Below are positions 1 through 6,871 of a stretch of DNA of 34,467 bases, one piece after another (within the stretch, counting starts at the first letter, position 1; the number at the start of each line of letters is the position of its first letter). This DNA comes from JAURVT01 sp049059935 (GTDB lineage: Bacteria > Actinomycetota > Actinomycetes > Propionibacteriales > Nocardioidaceae). The stretch covers positions 1 through 34,467 of the forward strand of contig NZ_JBMGQR010000047.1 in assembly GCF_049059935.1 (NCBI RefSeq), read 5' to 3'. The notes under the pieces are model-generated. The model did no database searches. It saw only the letters and a program-made list of their open reading frames with translations, and was not told the origin of the DNA. The translations under genes were made by a program, and so were the position numbers.

Positions 1-1
1 G

Positions 2-505
2 GCCGAGTCGTTCCCGTCCGACGGCGACGTCGCCGAGGGCAAGCGCCTCGACGTCACCGGCACCACCGACGGCGACTGGTCCGAGGTGCTGCGCGACGGC
101 AAGGCGCGCTGGGTGCTCACCTCCGCGCTGTCCGCCGACGAGCCCGGCCTCTCGTCGGCCCCCTGCCCCGGCGGCTCCGGCGTCGAGAGCGGCCTGCGAC
201 CCAACACCGTCGCCGTGCACCGCGCGGTGTGCAAGCAGTTTCCCGACGTCCAGGCCTACGGCGGCATGCGCTCGGACGGCATGCACGGCCAGGGCCAGGC
301 GCTCGACATCATGACCGCCGGCGCCGACGGCGACGCGATCGCCGCCTGGGTGCGCGAGAACGCCTCCGAGCTCGGCGTCACCGAGGTGATCTGGAAGCAG
401 CGGATCTGGACGACGCAGCGCGCGTCCGAGGGCTGGCGCAGCATGGAGGACCGGGGGTCCGCCACGGCCAACCACTTCGACCACGTGCACGTCACCACCG
501 GCTGA
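2..505 (+). CDS. Secreted SH3 / ARB_07466-like (peptidase-fold) protein, C-terminal part
   Basis: The window opens inside this gene, so its start and any signal peptide are missing; 167 codons are visible in frame. The first 40 or so residues, ending in a KARWVLTSALS-like strand, look like the end of a bacterial SH3 domain. The rest resembles the ARB_07466-type C-terminal domain found on actinobacterial exported proteins. It carries HGQGQALDIM (a His-x(6)-Asp arrangement) and ends in NHFDHVHVT, which together look like the metal-binding HxxxxxxD...HxH layout of the VanY/M15 peptidase fold. I infer a cell-wall-associated role. Catalytic activity is not certain, because this domain is often annotated without a proven reaction. 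It converges on the next gene with only 9 bases between the two stops. Confidence 0.75.
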   Translation, partial: AESFPSDGDVAEGKRLDVTGTTDGDWSEVLRDGKARWVLTSALSADEPGLSSAPCPGGSGVESGLRPNTVAVHRAVCKQFPDVQAYGGMRSDGMHGQGQALDIMTAGADGDAIAAWVRENASELGVTEVIWKQRIWTTQRASEGWRSMEDRGSATANHFDHVHVTTG

Positions 506-514
506 CGCACGCGA

Positions 515-1576
515 CTAGGTGTTGGCGCCCCGGGCGTCGACGGGCCAGCGGTCGACGACCTCGCCGCCGCTGACGACGGTCATCGCGGCCGACAGGTTCA
601 CCGCCGTGCACACGTGGTTGGGCACCAGCTGCAGCCGCGAACCCAGGGCCGGCAGGGACCCGTCGTCGGGCCAGGCGACGACGGCGTGGTGCTCGCGCAG
701 CCCGGTGATCCGGGCGGCGGGCTCGGACAGCACCCGTCCGTGGCCCGAGACCCAGGCGGGACGGTCCGGGCCCATCACCTTCGCGCCCGCGTCGAGCACC
801 ACCACGCCGTCGCGTCGGTGCACCACCGTGCCGACGGCCGTCAGGGCGACGTCGTCGAGGGCGCAGTGCCCGAGCTCGACCTGCTGGGCGTCGCCGTGGA
901 CGTACACGCCGGGCCGCAGCTCGGTGAGCACGCCGGTGTCCGACGACTCGAACGACGGCGTGCACCCGCCGCTGACCACCGACACGTCGTGGCCGGCCGC
1001 CTGCACCGCGTCGCGGGCGACGCCGAGCGCCTGCGCCTCCTCGCGCGCCGCACCGGCGGCGTTGCCGGGGCCGTAGGCGTGGCCGGGGAAGGTGAAGACG
1101 CCCCGGACGCCGAGCGGAGCGGCCGCGTCGGCCACCGCAGCGGCCTGCTCGGGCGGGCAGCCGCTGTGGTGCAGGCCCGAGTCGACCTCGACGACCACCT
1201 CGACGCCCGACCCGGCGAGGTGCCGCGCCGCCGACGTCGCCCCCTCGACGCTGTCGACGCCGATCGCCAGGCGCACCCGTCCGGCCAGCTCGCGCAGCCG
1301 GCGTGCCCGGTCGTCGTCGAGCCCGAGCGGGTACGCGACGAAGAGGTCGTCGACGCCGCCGGCGGCGAACGCCTCCGCCTCGGCCACGGTCGCGACCGTC
1401 AGCCCCGCGGCTCCGGCGGCGAGCTGGCGGCGCGCGATCTCGTTGCTCTTGTGCGTCTTGGCGTGCGGACGCAGCGCGACGGCGCGCTCGGACGCCCACG
1501 CCGCGCCGCGCGCGATGTTGGCGTCCAGGCGGTCGACGTCGACCCGCAGGTACGGCGTCGGCTGCTCCGCGTCCAC
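515..1576 (-). CDS. D-threonine aldolase / D-serine dehydratase-like PLP enzyme
   Basis: This is a 353-residue fold-type III PLP enzyme (alanine-racemase-like barrel plus DSD1-type C-terminal domain). The N-terminal RPHAKTHKS motif places the Schiff-base lysine at about residue 40. The C-terminal NHVC motif (His321, Cys323) matches the metal-binding His and Cys of the D-serine dehydratase-like domain. Family members cleave D-threonine or other D-3-hydroxy amino acids to glycine plus an aldehyde, or deaminate D-serine; the substrate cannot be read from the sequence. The GTG start lies 1 base downstream of the stop of gnd, so the two are almost certainly co-transcribed. No metabolic link between the two products is obvious. 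It is probably cytoplasmic, as no signal peptide is present. Confidence 0.85.
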   Translation of the reverse strand: MDAEQPTPYLRVDVDRLDANIARGAAWASERAVALRPHAKTHKSNEIARRQLAAGAAGLTVATVAEAEAFAAGGVDDLFVAYPLGLDDDRARRLRELAGRVRLAIGVDSVEGATSAARHLAGSGVEVVVEVDSGLHHSGCPPEQAAAVADAAAPLGVRGVFTFPGHAYGPGNAAGAAREEAQALGVARDAVQAAGHDVSVVSGGCTPSFESSDTGVLTELRPGVYVHGDAQQVELGHCALDDVALTAVGTVVHRRDGVVVLDAGAKVMGPDRPAWVSGHGRVLSEPAARITGLREHHAVVAWPDDGSLPALGSRLQLVPNHVCTAVNLSAAMTVVSGGEVVDRWPVDARGANT

Positions 1577-1577
1577 G

Positions 1578-3023
1578 TCAGGCCGGGGCCTCGGTGAGGT
1601 CGGCCGACCAGCCCGTGTGGAAGGAGCCGTCGACGTCGGTGCGGCGGTAGGTGTGCGCGCCGAAGTAGTCGCGCAGACCCTGGATCAGGGCCGCGGGCAG
1701 GCGCTCGGCCCGCACCCCGTCGTAGTAGGCCAGCGACGACGAGAACGCCGGCGTCGGGATGCCGACGGTGGCCGCGTGCGCGACGATCCGGCGCCACGCC
1801 GGCAGACCGTCCTCGACGGCGCCGCGGAAGTAGTCGTCGGCGAGCAGCAGGGGCAGCTCGACGTCGCGCTCGTAGGCCTCGCCGATGCGGTCGAGGAAGC
1901 GGGCCCGGATGATGCAGCCGCCGCGCCAGATGCGCGAGACGACGCCGCGGTCGACGTCCCAGTCGAACTCGGCGCTGCCGGCCGCGATGTGGTCGAAGCC
2001 CTGCGAGTAGGCGATCACCTTGGACGCGTACAGCGCGCGGCGGACGTCCTCGACGAACGCGTCGCGGTCGGTGATCTCGCCGTCGCCGGTGCCGGCGGGC
2101 AGGCCCTTGGCCGCCTCGCGCTGCGGCACGCCGCCGGACAGGGCGCGGGCGAACGTCGCCTCGGCGATGCCGGTGATGGGGACGCCGAGGTCGAGCGCGT
2201 TCTGCACCGTCCAGCGGCCGGTGCCCTTCTGCTCGGCCTGGTCGAGGACGACGTCGACGAACGGCTTGCCCGACTGGGCGTCGACGTGGGCGAGCACCTC
2301 GGCGGTGATCTCGATCAGGTACGAGTCGAGGTCGCCCTCGTTCCAGGAGCCGAAGATCTCGGCGATCTCGCCGGGCTCGGCGCCGAGGCCGTGCCGCAGC
2401 AGGTCGAACGCCTCGGCGATCAGCTGCATGTCGGCGTACTCGATGCCGTTGTGCACCATCTTGACGAAGTGGCCGGCGCCGTCGGGGCCGAGGTGCGCGC
2501 AGCAGGCCTCGCCGTCGACCTGTGCGGCGATCGACTCGAAGATCGGGCCGAGCTTCTCGTACGCCTCGGCCGACCCGCCGACCATGATGCTGGGGCCGTT
2601 GAGCGCCCCCTCCTCGCCGCCGGAGACGCCGGCGCCCACGAAGTTCAGGCCCTTGTCGCTGAGCTCCTGCTCGCGGCGGCGGGTGTCGGGGAAGTGCGCG
2701 TTGCCGCAGTCGACGACGATGTCGCCCTCCTCGAGCAGCGGGGTCAGCTGCTCGATCACCTTGTCGGTGGGCTCGCCGGCCTGGACCATCACGATCACGG
2801 CGCGCGGCGTCTTGAGCGAGGCGACGAACTCCTCGAGCGTCTCGGACGGGACGAAGTCGCCCTCGTCGCCGTGCTCCTCCACCAGCGAGTCGGTGCGGGA
2901 CTGGGTGCGGTTGTGCAGGGCCACCACGTTGCCGTTGCGAGCGAGGTTGCGTGCGAGGTTGCGGCCCATGACCGCGAGGCCGGTGACGCCGATGTCGGCG
3001 CGAGCGTCGGAGGAGGAAGTCAT
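1578..3023 (-). CDS. gnd: 6-phosphogluconate dehydrogenase (decarboxylating)
   Basis: This 481-residue protein is full length for the long, GndA-type 6PGDH that oxidatively decarboxylates 6-phosphogluconate to ribulose 5-phosphate in the pentose phosphate pathway, usually making NADPH. The Rossmann motif GLAVMGRNLA (residues 15-24) opens the protein. The substrate loop GAGVSGGEEGALNGPSIM follows at 130-147. The catalytic stretch KMVHNGIEY carries Lys188, Asn192 and Glu195, with the same spacing as Lys183 and Glu190 of the sheep enzyme. The ATG at 3023 is chosen because an AGGA-free but typical N-terminus (MTSSS) then leads directly into the Rossmann fold; reading further upstream adds an unconserved tail that crosses the divergent gene. 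It is the first gene of a two-gene unit with the PLP enzyme downstream. Confidence 0.97.
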   Translation of the reverse strand: MTSSSDARADIGVTGLAVMGRNLARNLARNGNVVALHNRTQSRTDSLVEEHGDEGDFVPSETLEEFVASLKTPRAVIVMVQAGEPTDKVIEQLTPLLEEGDIVVDCGNAHFPDTRRREQELSDKGLNFVGAGVSGGEEGALNGPSIMVGGSAEAYEKLGPIFESIAAQVDGEACCAHLGPDGAGHFVKMVHNGIEYADMQLIAEAFDLLRHGLGAEPGEIAEIFGSWNEGDLDSYLIEITAEVLAHVDAQSGKPFVDVVLDQAEQKGTGRWTVQNALDLGVPITGIAEATFARALSGGVPQREAAKGLPAGTGDGEITDRDAFVEDVRRALYASKVIAYSQGFDHIAAGSAEFDWDVDRGVVSRIWRGGCIIRARFLDRIGEAYERDVELPLLLADDYFRGAVEDGLPAWRRIVAHAATVGIPTPAFSSSLAYYDGVRAERLPAALIQGLRDYFGAHTYRRTDVDGSFHTGWSADLTEAPA

Positions 3024-3078
3024 GGATCCATCCTGCCCAGCCGTGGACACGGCGCAAGGCGGGGCCGATGCTGGGACG

Positions 3079-3567
3079 GTGACGACCCCCACACGCACGA
3101 TCCTCGTCGTCGGCGCAGGCCCGGTCGCCGACGCCACCACGCAGCTCGGGGCGGTGATGGGGTGGAAGGTCGAGCACACCGACGCGTCCGCCGCGCAGCA
3201 GGTCTCGACCCTCGGCCCGGACGACGCCGTCGTCGTGCTGAGCCACGACCCCGAGGTGGACGGGCCGACGCTCGCCGCCGCAGTCGCGTCCGACGTCGGC
3301 TACGTGGGCGCGATGGGCTCGCGCCGCACGCAGGAGCGTCGACGCGAGTGGCTCGCCGGCGCGGGGGTGGACGTCGACGCGCGCGACCGCATCCACGGAC
3401 CGGCCGGCCTCGACATCGGCGCCGACACCCCCGCCGAGATCGCGCTCGCCGTCGTGGCGCAGGTGGTGGCGCTCGCTCGCGGCGCGTCCGGCGTGCAGGG
3501 CGTCGACGAGCGAGGCGGCCCCATCCACCCCGACAAGCCCGAGGGCGGCGACTGCCCCTGCGGGTGA
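3079..3567 (+). CDS. Stand-alone XdhC-type Rossmann-fold protein
   Basis: The protein has 162 residues and consists almost only of the XdhC C-terminal Rossmann domain. It starts with ILVVGAGPVADA, continues with VVVLSHDPEVDGP and carries the family hallmark YVGAMGSRRTQERR. It ends with GADTPAEIALAVVAQVVA, as in XdhC/CoxI. XdhC proteins help insert or sulfurate the molybdenum cofactor of xanthine-dehydrogenase-type enzymes, but this one lacks the N-terminal XdhC/CoxI domain, and no molybdoenzyme is in the window. A short Cys tail (CPCG) ends the protein. Start: GTG at 3079 leaves a 55-base divergent promoter gap to gnd. An in-frame ATG at 3022 exists but would overlap the gnd start codon, so I prefer the GTG. 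Confidence 0.85.
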   Translation: MTTPTRTILVVGAGPVADATTQLGAVMGWKVEHTDASAAQQVSTLGPDDAVVVLSHDPEVDGPTLAAAVASDVGYVGAMGSRRTQERRREWLAGAGVDVDARDRIHGPAGLDIGADTPAEIALAVVAQVVALARGASGVQGVDERGGPIHPDKPEGGDCPCG

Positions 3568-3615
3568 CGCAGCGAGCCGCCCCCAGTGTCTCGGGTCACC
3601 GGGGGCGGCTCTGCG
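3568..3615 (+). terminator. Terminator hairpin after the XdhC-type gene
   Basis: GAGCCGCCCCC (3574-3584) pairs perfectly with GGGGGCGGCTC (3601-3611). The stem is extended by CGCA/TGCG (3568-3571 with 3612-3615) across a two-base bulge. It begins at the base after the stop codon. There is no T-run, which is common for actinobacterial terminators. Confidence 0.75.
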
Positions 3616-3676
3616 TCGAGGATACAAGGCCGAGGGGTCACCACGGCCGGGTGCCGCGGCAGCCGACCGATGAGTT

Positions 3677-3716
3677 GTCGGTGGCTCAGCGGCCTCTGGG
3701 CCCCTGAGGCACCGAC
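3677..3716 (-). terminator. Hairpin downstream of the four-paralogue operon
   Basis: GTCGGTGGCTCAG (3677-3689) pairs with CTGAGGCACCGAC (3704-3716), with one mismatch in 13. It lies 20 bases beyond the last stop of the minus-strand operon. Its outer GTCGGTG/CACCGAC ends match the 44-bp palindromes at 19024 and 21392, so it may be a divergent relative of that repeat as well as a terminator. Confidence 0.6.
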
Positions 3717-3735
3717 TGCTCCTGGGACGCGACGC

Positions 3736-4305
3736 TCAGCCGCGCCGGGTGGTGATGTCGGAGAGGCCGTCGGCGTCGTCCTGGTAGGGCTCGTCGCCAC
3801 GCTTGCCCGACAGGATGCCGCCCTCGGAGCCGTCGAAGCTGAAGGCACTGGTCACCAGGGTGCCCGCGTCGGCCCCGAAGCAGGACTGCGGCACGACCAC
3901 GCGGACGTACCCGCGACGACCGGCCTTGCCCCGCGCGGCGGCACCCGGGCAGCCCACCTTCTGCAGACCGCTGTCGCCGTCGAGGTCGAGCCGCTCCAGC
4001 GTCGGGGAGTAGCGGCCGCGCGACGTCGGCAGCACCTGCAGGACGTAGACGGCCTCGGGCTCGCCGGCCGGCGAGATGAAGGCCGCCAGGGCGGTGTGGC
4101 CCCGCCGCACCTTCACGAACCGCAGCGTCAGGGCGTACGCGGCGCGGTTGTTCTGCACCTTCGCCGAGCGGACGTCGATGTCCGCGGCGACCTCGCCCAC
4201 CTTGTCCTTGCGGACCTTGGTCTGGGCCGACGCGGGGGCGCCGGCCAGGCCGACCGTCACCGCGACGGTCAGCACCACGAGGAGGAGCCTGCGCACGCCG
4301 ATCAC
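3736..4305 (-). CDS. Secreted two-Cys protein of the tandem paralogue family, copy A
   Basis: Last gene of a four-gene minus-strand operon of paralogues (189 residues). A Sec signal peptide (VRRLLLVVLTVAVTVGLAG, cleavage near APASA-QTK) leads to the shared mature start KVRKDKVGEVAADIDVRSAK. Two conserved cysteines, in VGCPG and VPQSCFG, are separated by exactly 22 residues in all four copies and probably form a disulfide after export. The many alternating hydrophobic segments suggest a beta-sandwich. I do not recognise a named domain. The KDKxGD...DIRSAKV start resembles small exported actinobacterial proteins of unknown function. The GTG start overlaps the stop of copy B by 4 bases (GTGA). 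Compared with copies B-D, Cys-Phe replaces Cys-Leu after the second cysteine. Confidence 0.85.
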   Translation of the reverse strand: MIGVRRLLLVVLTVAVTVGLAGAPASAQTKVRKDKVGEVAADIDVRSAKVQNNRAAYALTLRFVKVRRGHTALAAFISPAGEPEAVYVLQVLPTSRGRYSPTLERLDLDGDSGLQKVGCPGAAARGKAGRRGYVRVVVPQSCFGADAGTLVTSAFSFDGSEGGILSGKRGDEPYQDDADGLSDITTRRG

Positions 4306-4311
4306 CCGCGC
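4201..4311 (-). repeat. Near-identical 111-bp signal-peptide/junction block, copy 1
   Basis: Covers the start codon, signal peptide and first mature residues of copy A plus the end of copy B. It is 109/111 identical by eye to the block at 5414-5524 and 106/111 to that at 4791-4901, although the rest of the genes is far more divergent. Confidence 0.85.
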
Positions 4312-4892
4312 CGCGTGGTGATGAACGAGTCGACCACGTCGTTGGTGTCGGACGTGGGCTCGTCACCGCGACGGGCTGCTCGCATGGCCGTGCGGAAACC
4401 TGCGTCGCGCTTGTCGAAGGTCCCGACGAGCGCGGCCAGCGTGCCAGCCGCCGACCCCAGACAGCTCTGCGGGACGGTCGTGCGGACGTATCCGCGCGCA
4501 CCTCTCTCGACCCGTGAGGTCAGACCGGGGCACGAGACCCGGTCCTCGTCGTCGAGCTCGCTGCCGAGGTCGAAGAGCTGGGTGGAGTAGCGACCGCCGG
4601 AGATGGGGATGGTGGCGACGCCGTAGATGGTCGCGTCGTCCGGGTTGCCCGCACCCGCCGGGAGCAGGAGGACGACCGTCCCGGTCACACCACGCTGCAC
4701 CCTCTGCACGCGGACGGTCACCGCGTAGTTGCGCGAGTTGTTCTGGACCTTCGCCGAGCGGATGTCGACGTTCGCCACGGCGTCGCCGATCTTGTCCTTG
4801 CGGACCTTGGTCTGGGCCGACGCCGGGGCGCCGGCGAGGCCGACCGTCACCGCGACGGTCAGCACGACGAGGAGGAGTCTGCGCACGCCCAT
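4302..4892 (-). CDS. Secreted two-Cys protein of the tandem paralogue family, copy B
   Basis: 196 residues from the ATG at 4892, which overlaps the stop of copy C by one base (TGATG), so translation is probably coupled. The signal peptide is identical in sequence to that of copy A, followed by QTKVRKDKIGDAVANVDIRS. The cysteines sit in VSCPG and VPQSCLG with the family spacing of 22. The C-terminus DSFITTRRG matches the ITTRRG tail of copy A. The middle (about residues 60-100) is the most divergent part and contains a Gly/Ala-rich insertion (LLPAGAGNPDD). Function unknown; export and a compact disulfide-bonded domain are inferred. Confidence 0.85.
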   Translation of the reverse strand: MGVRRLLLVVLTVAVTVGLAGAPASAQTKVRKDKIGDAVANVDIRSAKVQNNSRNYAVTVRVQRVQRGVTGTVVLLLPAGAGNPDDATIYGVATIPISGGRYSTQLFDLGSELDDEDRVSCPGLTSRVERGARGYVRTTVPQSCLGSAAGTLAALVGTFDKRDAGFRTAMRAARRGDEPTSDTNDVVDSFITTRRG

Positions 4893-4901
4893 CACCCGCG
4901 C
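4791..4901 (-). repeat. Near-identical 111-bp signal-peptide/junction block, copy 2
   Basis: Same block as at 4201-4311, here at the copy C/copy B junction. By eye it differs from copy 1 at five positions, including the one that changes GTGATC to GTGATG and so turns a GTG start into an ATG start. Confidence 0.85.
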
Positions 4902-5518
4902 CGCGTGGAGATGGGCGAGTCGATGAAGTCGATGGGGATCTCGTCGTCGGACAGGTCGCCGCGGAGCGACTGGCGCACGGCCAGGCCGGAGGCGATCGCC
5001 TTCTTGTCGAAGGACGTGACGGCCATGACCTGTCTGCCGGCGTCGGCACCCAGGCACGACTGCGGCACCACGACCCGGGCGAAGCCGCGCGTGCCGCGCT
5101 TCCACCGCGCTGAGAGCCCCGGGCAGCGCACCCGCTGCTCGTCGAGGTCGTCCAGGCTCTGCGAGCCGTCGAAGGAGATGCGCACGAGCCGGGCCGAGTA
5201 TCGGCCGCCGGAGACCGGCTCGCTCGAGAGGCTGTAGAAGGTCAGGGTCGAGTCGGAATCGGTCAGCTCGTCGAGGGAACCTGGCAGGAAGGACACCGCG
5301 AGCGACGTGCGTCGCTTCTGCACCTTCTGGAAGCGGACGGTGACGGCGAGCTTGCTGGCATTGTTCTGCACCTTCGCCGAGCGGATGTCGACGTTGGCCG
5401 GGGCGTCGCCGATCTTGTCCTTGCGGACCTTGGTCTGGGCCGACGCGGGGGCGCCGGCCAGGCCGACCGTCACCGCGACGGTCAGCACGACGAGGAGGAT
5501 CCTGCGCACGCCGATCAC
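4892..5518 (-). CDS. Secreted two-Cys protein of the tandem paralogue family, copy C
   Basis: 208 residues, the longest of the four. The GTG start at 5518 overlaps the stop of copy D by 4 bases. Signal peptide VRRILLVVLTVAVTVGLAG, then QTKVRKDKIGDAPANVDIRS. Conserved segments in order are KLAVTVRFQKVQKRRTS, PVSGGRYSARL, VRCPG, VPQSCLG and the end PISTRRG. The Cys-22-Cys spacing is kept. Extra length comes from an acidic, Ser-rich loop (SLDELTDSDST) and from a longer stretch before the last strand. It is unannotated as far as I can tell, and context offers no partner outside the paralogue operon. Confidence 0.85.
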   Translation of the reverse strand: MIGVRRILLVVLTVAVTVGLAGAPASAQTKVRKDKIGDAPANVDIRSAKVQNNASKLAVTVRFQKVQKRRTSLAVSFLPGSLDELTDSDSTLTFYSLSSEPVSGGRYSARLVRISFDGSQSLDDLDEQRVRCPGLSARWKRGTRGFARVVVPQSCLGADAGRQVMAVTSFDKKAIASGLAVRQSLRGDLSDDEIPIDFIDSPISTRRG

Positions 5519-5524
5519 CCGCGC
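5414..5524 (-). repeat. Near-identical 111-bp signal-peptide/junction block, copy 3
   Basis: Third copy of the block, at the copy D/copy C junction. It differs from the first copy at only two positions by eye. Confidence 0.85.
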
Positions 5525-6057
5525 TTCACGGTGACGAGGTGCTTGAGGGTGTCGACGCGCTTCGCGGCGCGGCCGCCGGAGTCGGTGACGTCGCGGTTGT
5601 CGTAGACGACGGGCCAGACCTCGAGGGTGCCGGCGTCGTCGCCGAGGCACGACTGCGGCACGACGACGCGGGCGAGGCCGCGTGCGCCCTTCTTCCACGT
5701 GGAGCGGACGCCGGAGCACGGCACGACCGTGGAGTCCTTGCCGTCGAGCTTGAACAGCACCGTGCGGTAGCGCCCCTTCGAGATCGGGTAGCTGTCGACG
5801 ACGTAGCCCTGGTCGTACTTCGTGCCGCGCGGGGTCAGGTAGGAGTAGACGGCCGTCCGCCGCTTGGTGACCTTGGTGAAGCGCGTCTTGACCACGATCG
5901 CGTTGTCGCGGTTGCTCACCACGGCGGACCGCAGGTCGAAGCTCGCGGCGGCGTCACCGACCTTGTCCTTGCGGGTCTTGGTCTGGGCCGAGGCCGGGCT
6001 CGCGACCAGCCCGACGGCCACCGCCGCCACGACCAGCACCATCAACGCACGCTTCAT
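5515..6057 (-). CDS. Secreted two-Cys protein of the tandem paralogue family, copy D (first gene)
   Basis: 180 residues and the promoter-proximal gene of the operon. Its ATG is preceded by a strong ribosome site (GGGGGACAG, a few bases upstream). The signal peptide (MKRALMVLVVAAVAVGLVAS) differs from that of copies A-C, but the mature start QTKTRKDKVGDAAASFDLRS is clearly homologous. Cysteines occur in VPCSG and VPQSCLG, 22 residues apart. It is more Lys-rich than the others (TKVTKRRTA, STWKKGARG, ending LVTVKRG). It looks like the founder or oldest branch, since copies A-C resemble each other more than they resemble D. A basic, exported, disulfide-stabilised domain of unknown function. Confidence 0.85.
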   Translation of the reverse strand: MKRALMVLVVAAVAVGLVASPASAQTKTRKDKVGDAAASFDLRSAVVSNRDNAIVVKTRFTKVTKRRTAVYSYLTPRGTKYDQGYVVDSYPISKGRYRTVLFKLDGKDSTVVPCSGVRSTWKKGARGLARVVVPQSCLGDDAGTLEVWPVVYDNRDVTDSGGRAAKRVDTLKHLVTVKRG

Positions 6058-6129
6058 CTGTCCCCCGAGGTCGGTGAGGCCGCCGCGGTGGCGACCGGAC
6101 CGTCAAGGTAGGGGACGGATCGTCCCGGC

Positions 6130-6146
6130 GTCCGGAGAAACCGGAC
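6130..6146 (-). terminator. Short hairpin after the HAD gene
   Basis: GTCCGG-AGAAA-CCGGAC is a perfect 6-bp stem with a 5-base loop, 15 bases past the stop of the HAD gene. It lies upstream of the paralogue operon and may end HAD transcription before that operon's promoter. Confidence 0.5.
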
Positions 6147-6161
6147 ATCGGTACGACGACG

Positions 6162-6839
6162 TCACGTCCAGCGCGCCACCGAGACCGACTCGCCCAGCTC
6201 GGCCTCGGCGCGGGCCACCGCGAAGGCGCCGGGGTTGACCAGGACGGTGCGGTCGCTGGCCCGCATCAGCGGCAGGTCGGCCAGGGAGTCGGTGTGCACC
6301 ACGACGTACGGCGGCCGGATGCCCGCCGCGAGCAGGCCGGCGAGCTTGCCCTCGTGGTAGTTGTGCGGCCCGAGCCCCAGGAACGGACCCGTCGACGACA
6401 GGCCGGACGCCACCAGCTCGGCCTCGGCCAGCCCCACGCCGTCGAGCAGCGCGCGGGCCAGCGGCTCGGCGGACGCCGTGGTGACGACGACGCGCTCGCC
6501 GTCGGACAGCCGGCGGCGGGCCTCGGCGACGGCCTGCACGGTGATCCACTCGCGGTGCGAGGCGAACTCGCGCCCGACCTCGCGCAGCCGCTCCTCGACC
6601 GCCTCGCGGTCGGCGCCGAACATCGCCACCTGCACCAGCGCCTTGGCCGGGATGCGACGCAGGCCGGGCGCGCGCCTGGTCAGCCCGATGCCGATCAGGC
6701 CCGGGATCGACGCCGGCACCCGCCACCAGTCGCGGAAGAGCACCTGGCTGACGTAGCGCGTCATCGTGTCGCGGTGCGTCAGCACCCCGTCGAGGTCGAA
6801 CAGGGCGGTCGGGCGGGGTGCGTTCGTCCCAGCAGGCAT
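6162..6839 (-). CDS. HAD-IB family phosphatase (SerB-like)
   Basis: 225 residues. Motif I is FDLDGVL with the nucleophile and acid aspartates at 15 and 17. Motif II is the strand VVVTTAS, the lysine motif is HEGK, and motif IV is HTDSLADLPLM. This order and the helical cap between motifs I and II fit the HAD subfamily IB that includes phosphoserine phosphatase and related small-molecule phosphatases. The substrate cannot be assigned. The ATG at 6839 is preferred over the ATG at 6848 because AGGA lies 8 bases upstream of it. It stands alone between the siderophore-binding protein gene and the paralogue operon, all on the same strand. Confidence 0.85.
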   Translation of the reverse strand: MPAGTNAPRPTALFDLDGVLTHRDTMTRYVSQVLFRDWWRVPASIPGLIGIGLTRRAPGLRRIPAKALVQVAMFGADREAVEERLREVGREFASHREWITVQAVAEARRRLSDGERVVVTTASAEPLARALLDGVGLAEAELVASGLSSTGPFLGLGPHNYHEGKLAGLLAAGIRPPYVVVHTDSLADLPLMRASDRTVLVNPGAFAVARAEAELGESVSVARWT

Positions 6840-6871
6840 GGGCGCCATCCTGCCCCACGGCCCCGGACGCG

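Noticed and set aside
1092..3707. 871-codon open frame on the plus strand opposite gnd and the PLP enzyme
   Set aside because: It is low-complexity Arg/Val/Gly-rich translation antisense to two clearly conserved genes; long antisense frames are expected in DNA this GC-rich.
3736..6057. CRISPR-like or phage repeat array
   Set aside because: The repeats are about 600 bases apart, coding and placed at gene junctions; no short regular spacers and no phage genes are present.
6102..6107. TTGACG (minus strand) as -35 of the four-paralogue operon
   Set aside because: No -10-like hexamer follows at 16-18 bases on that strand, so no promoter is called.
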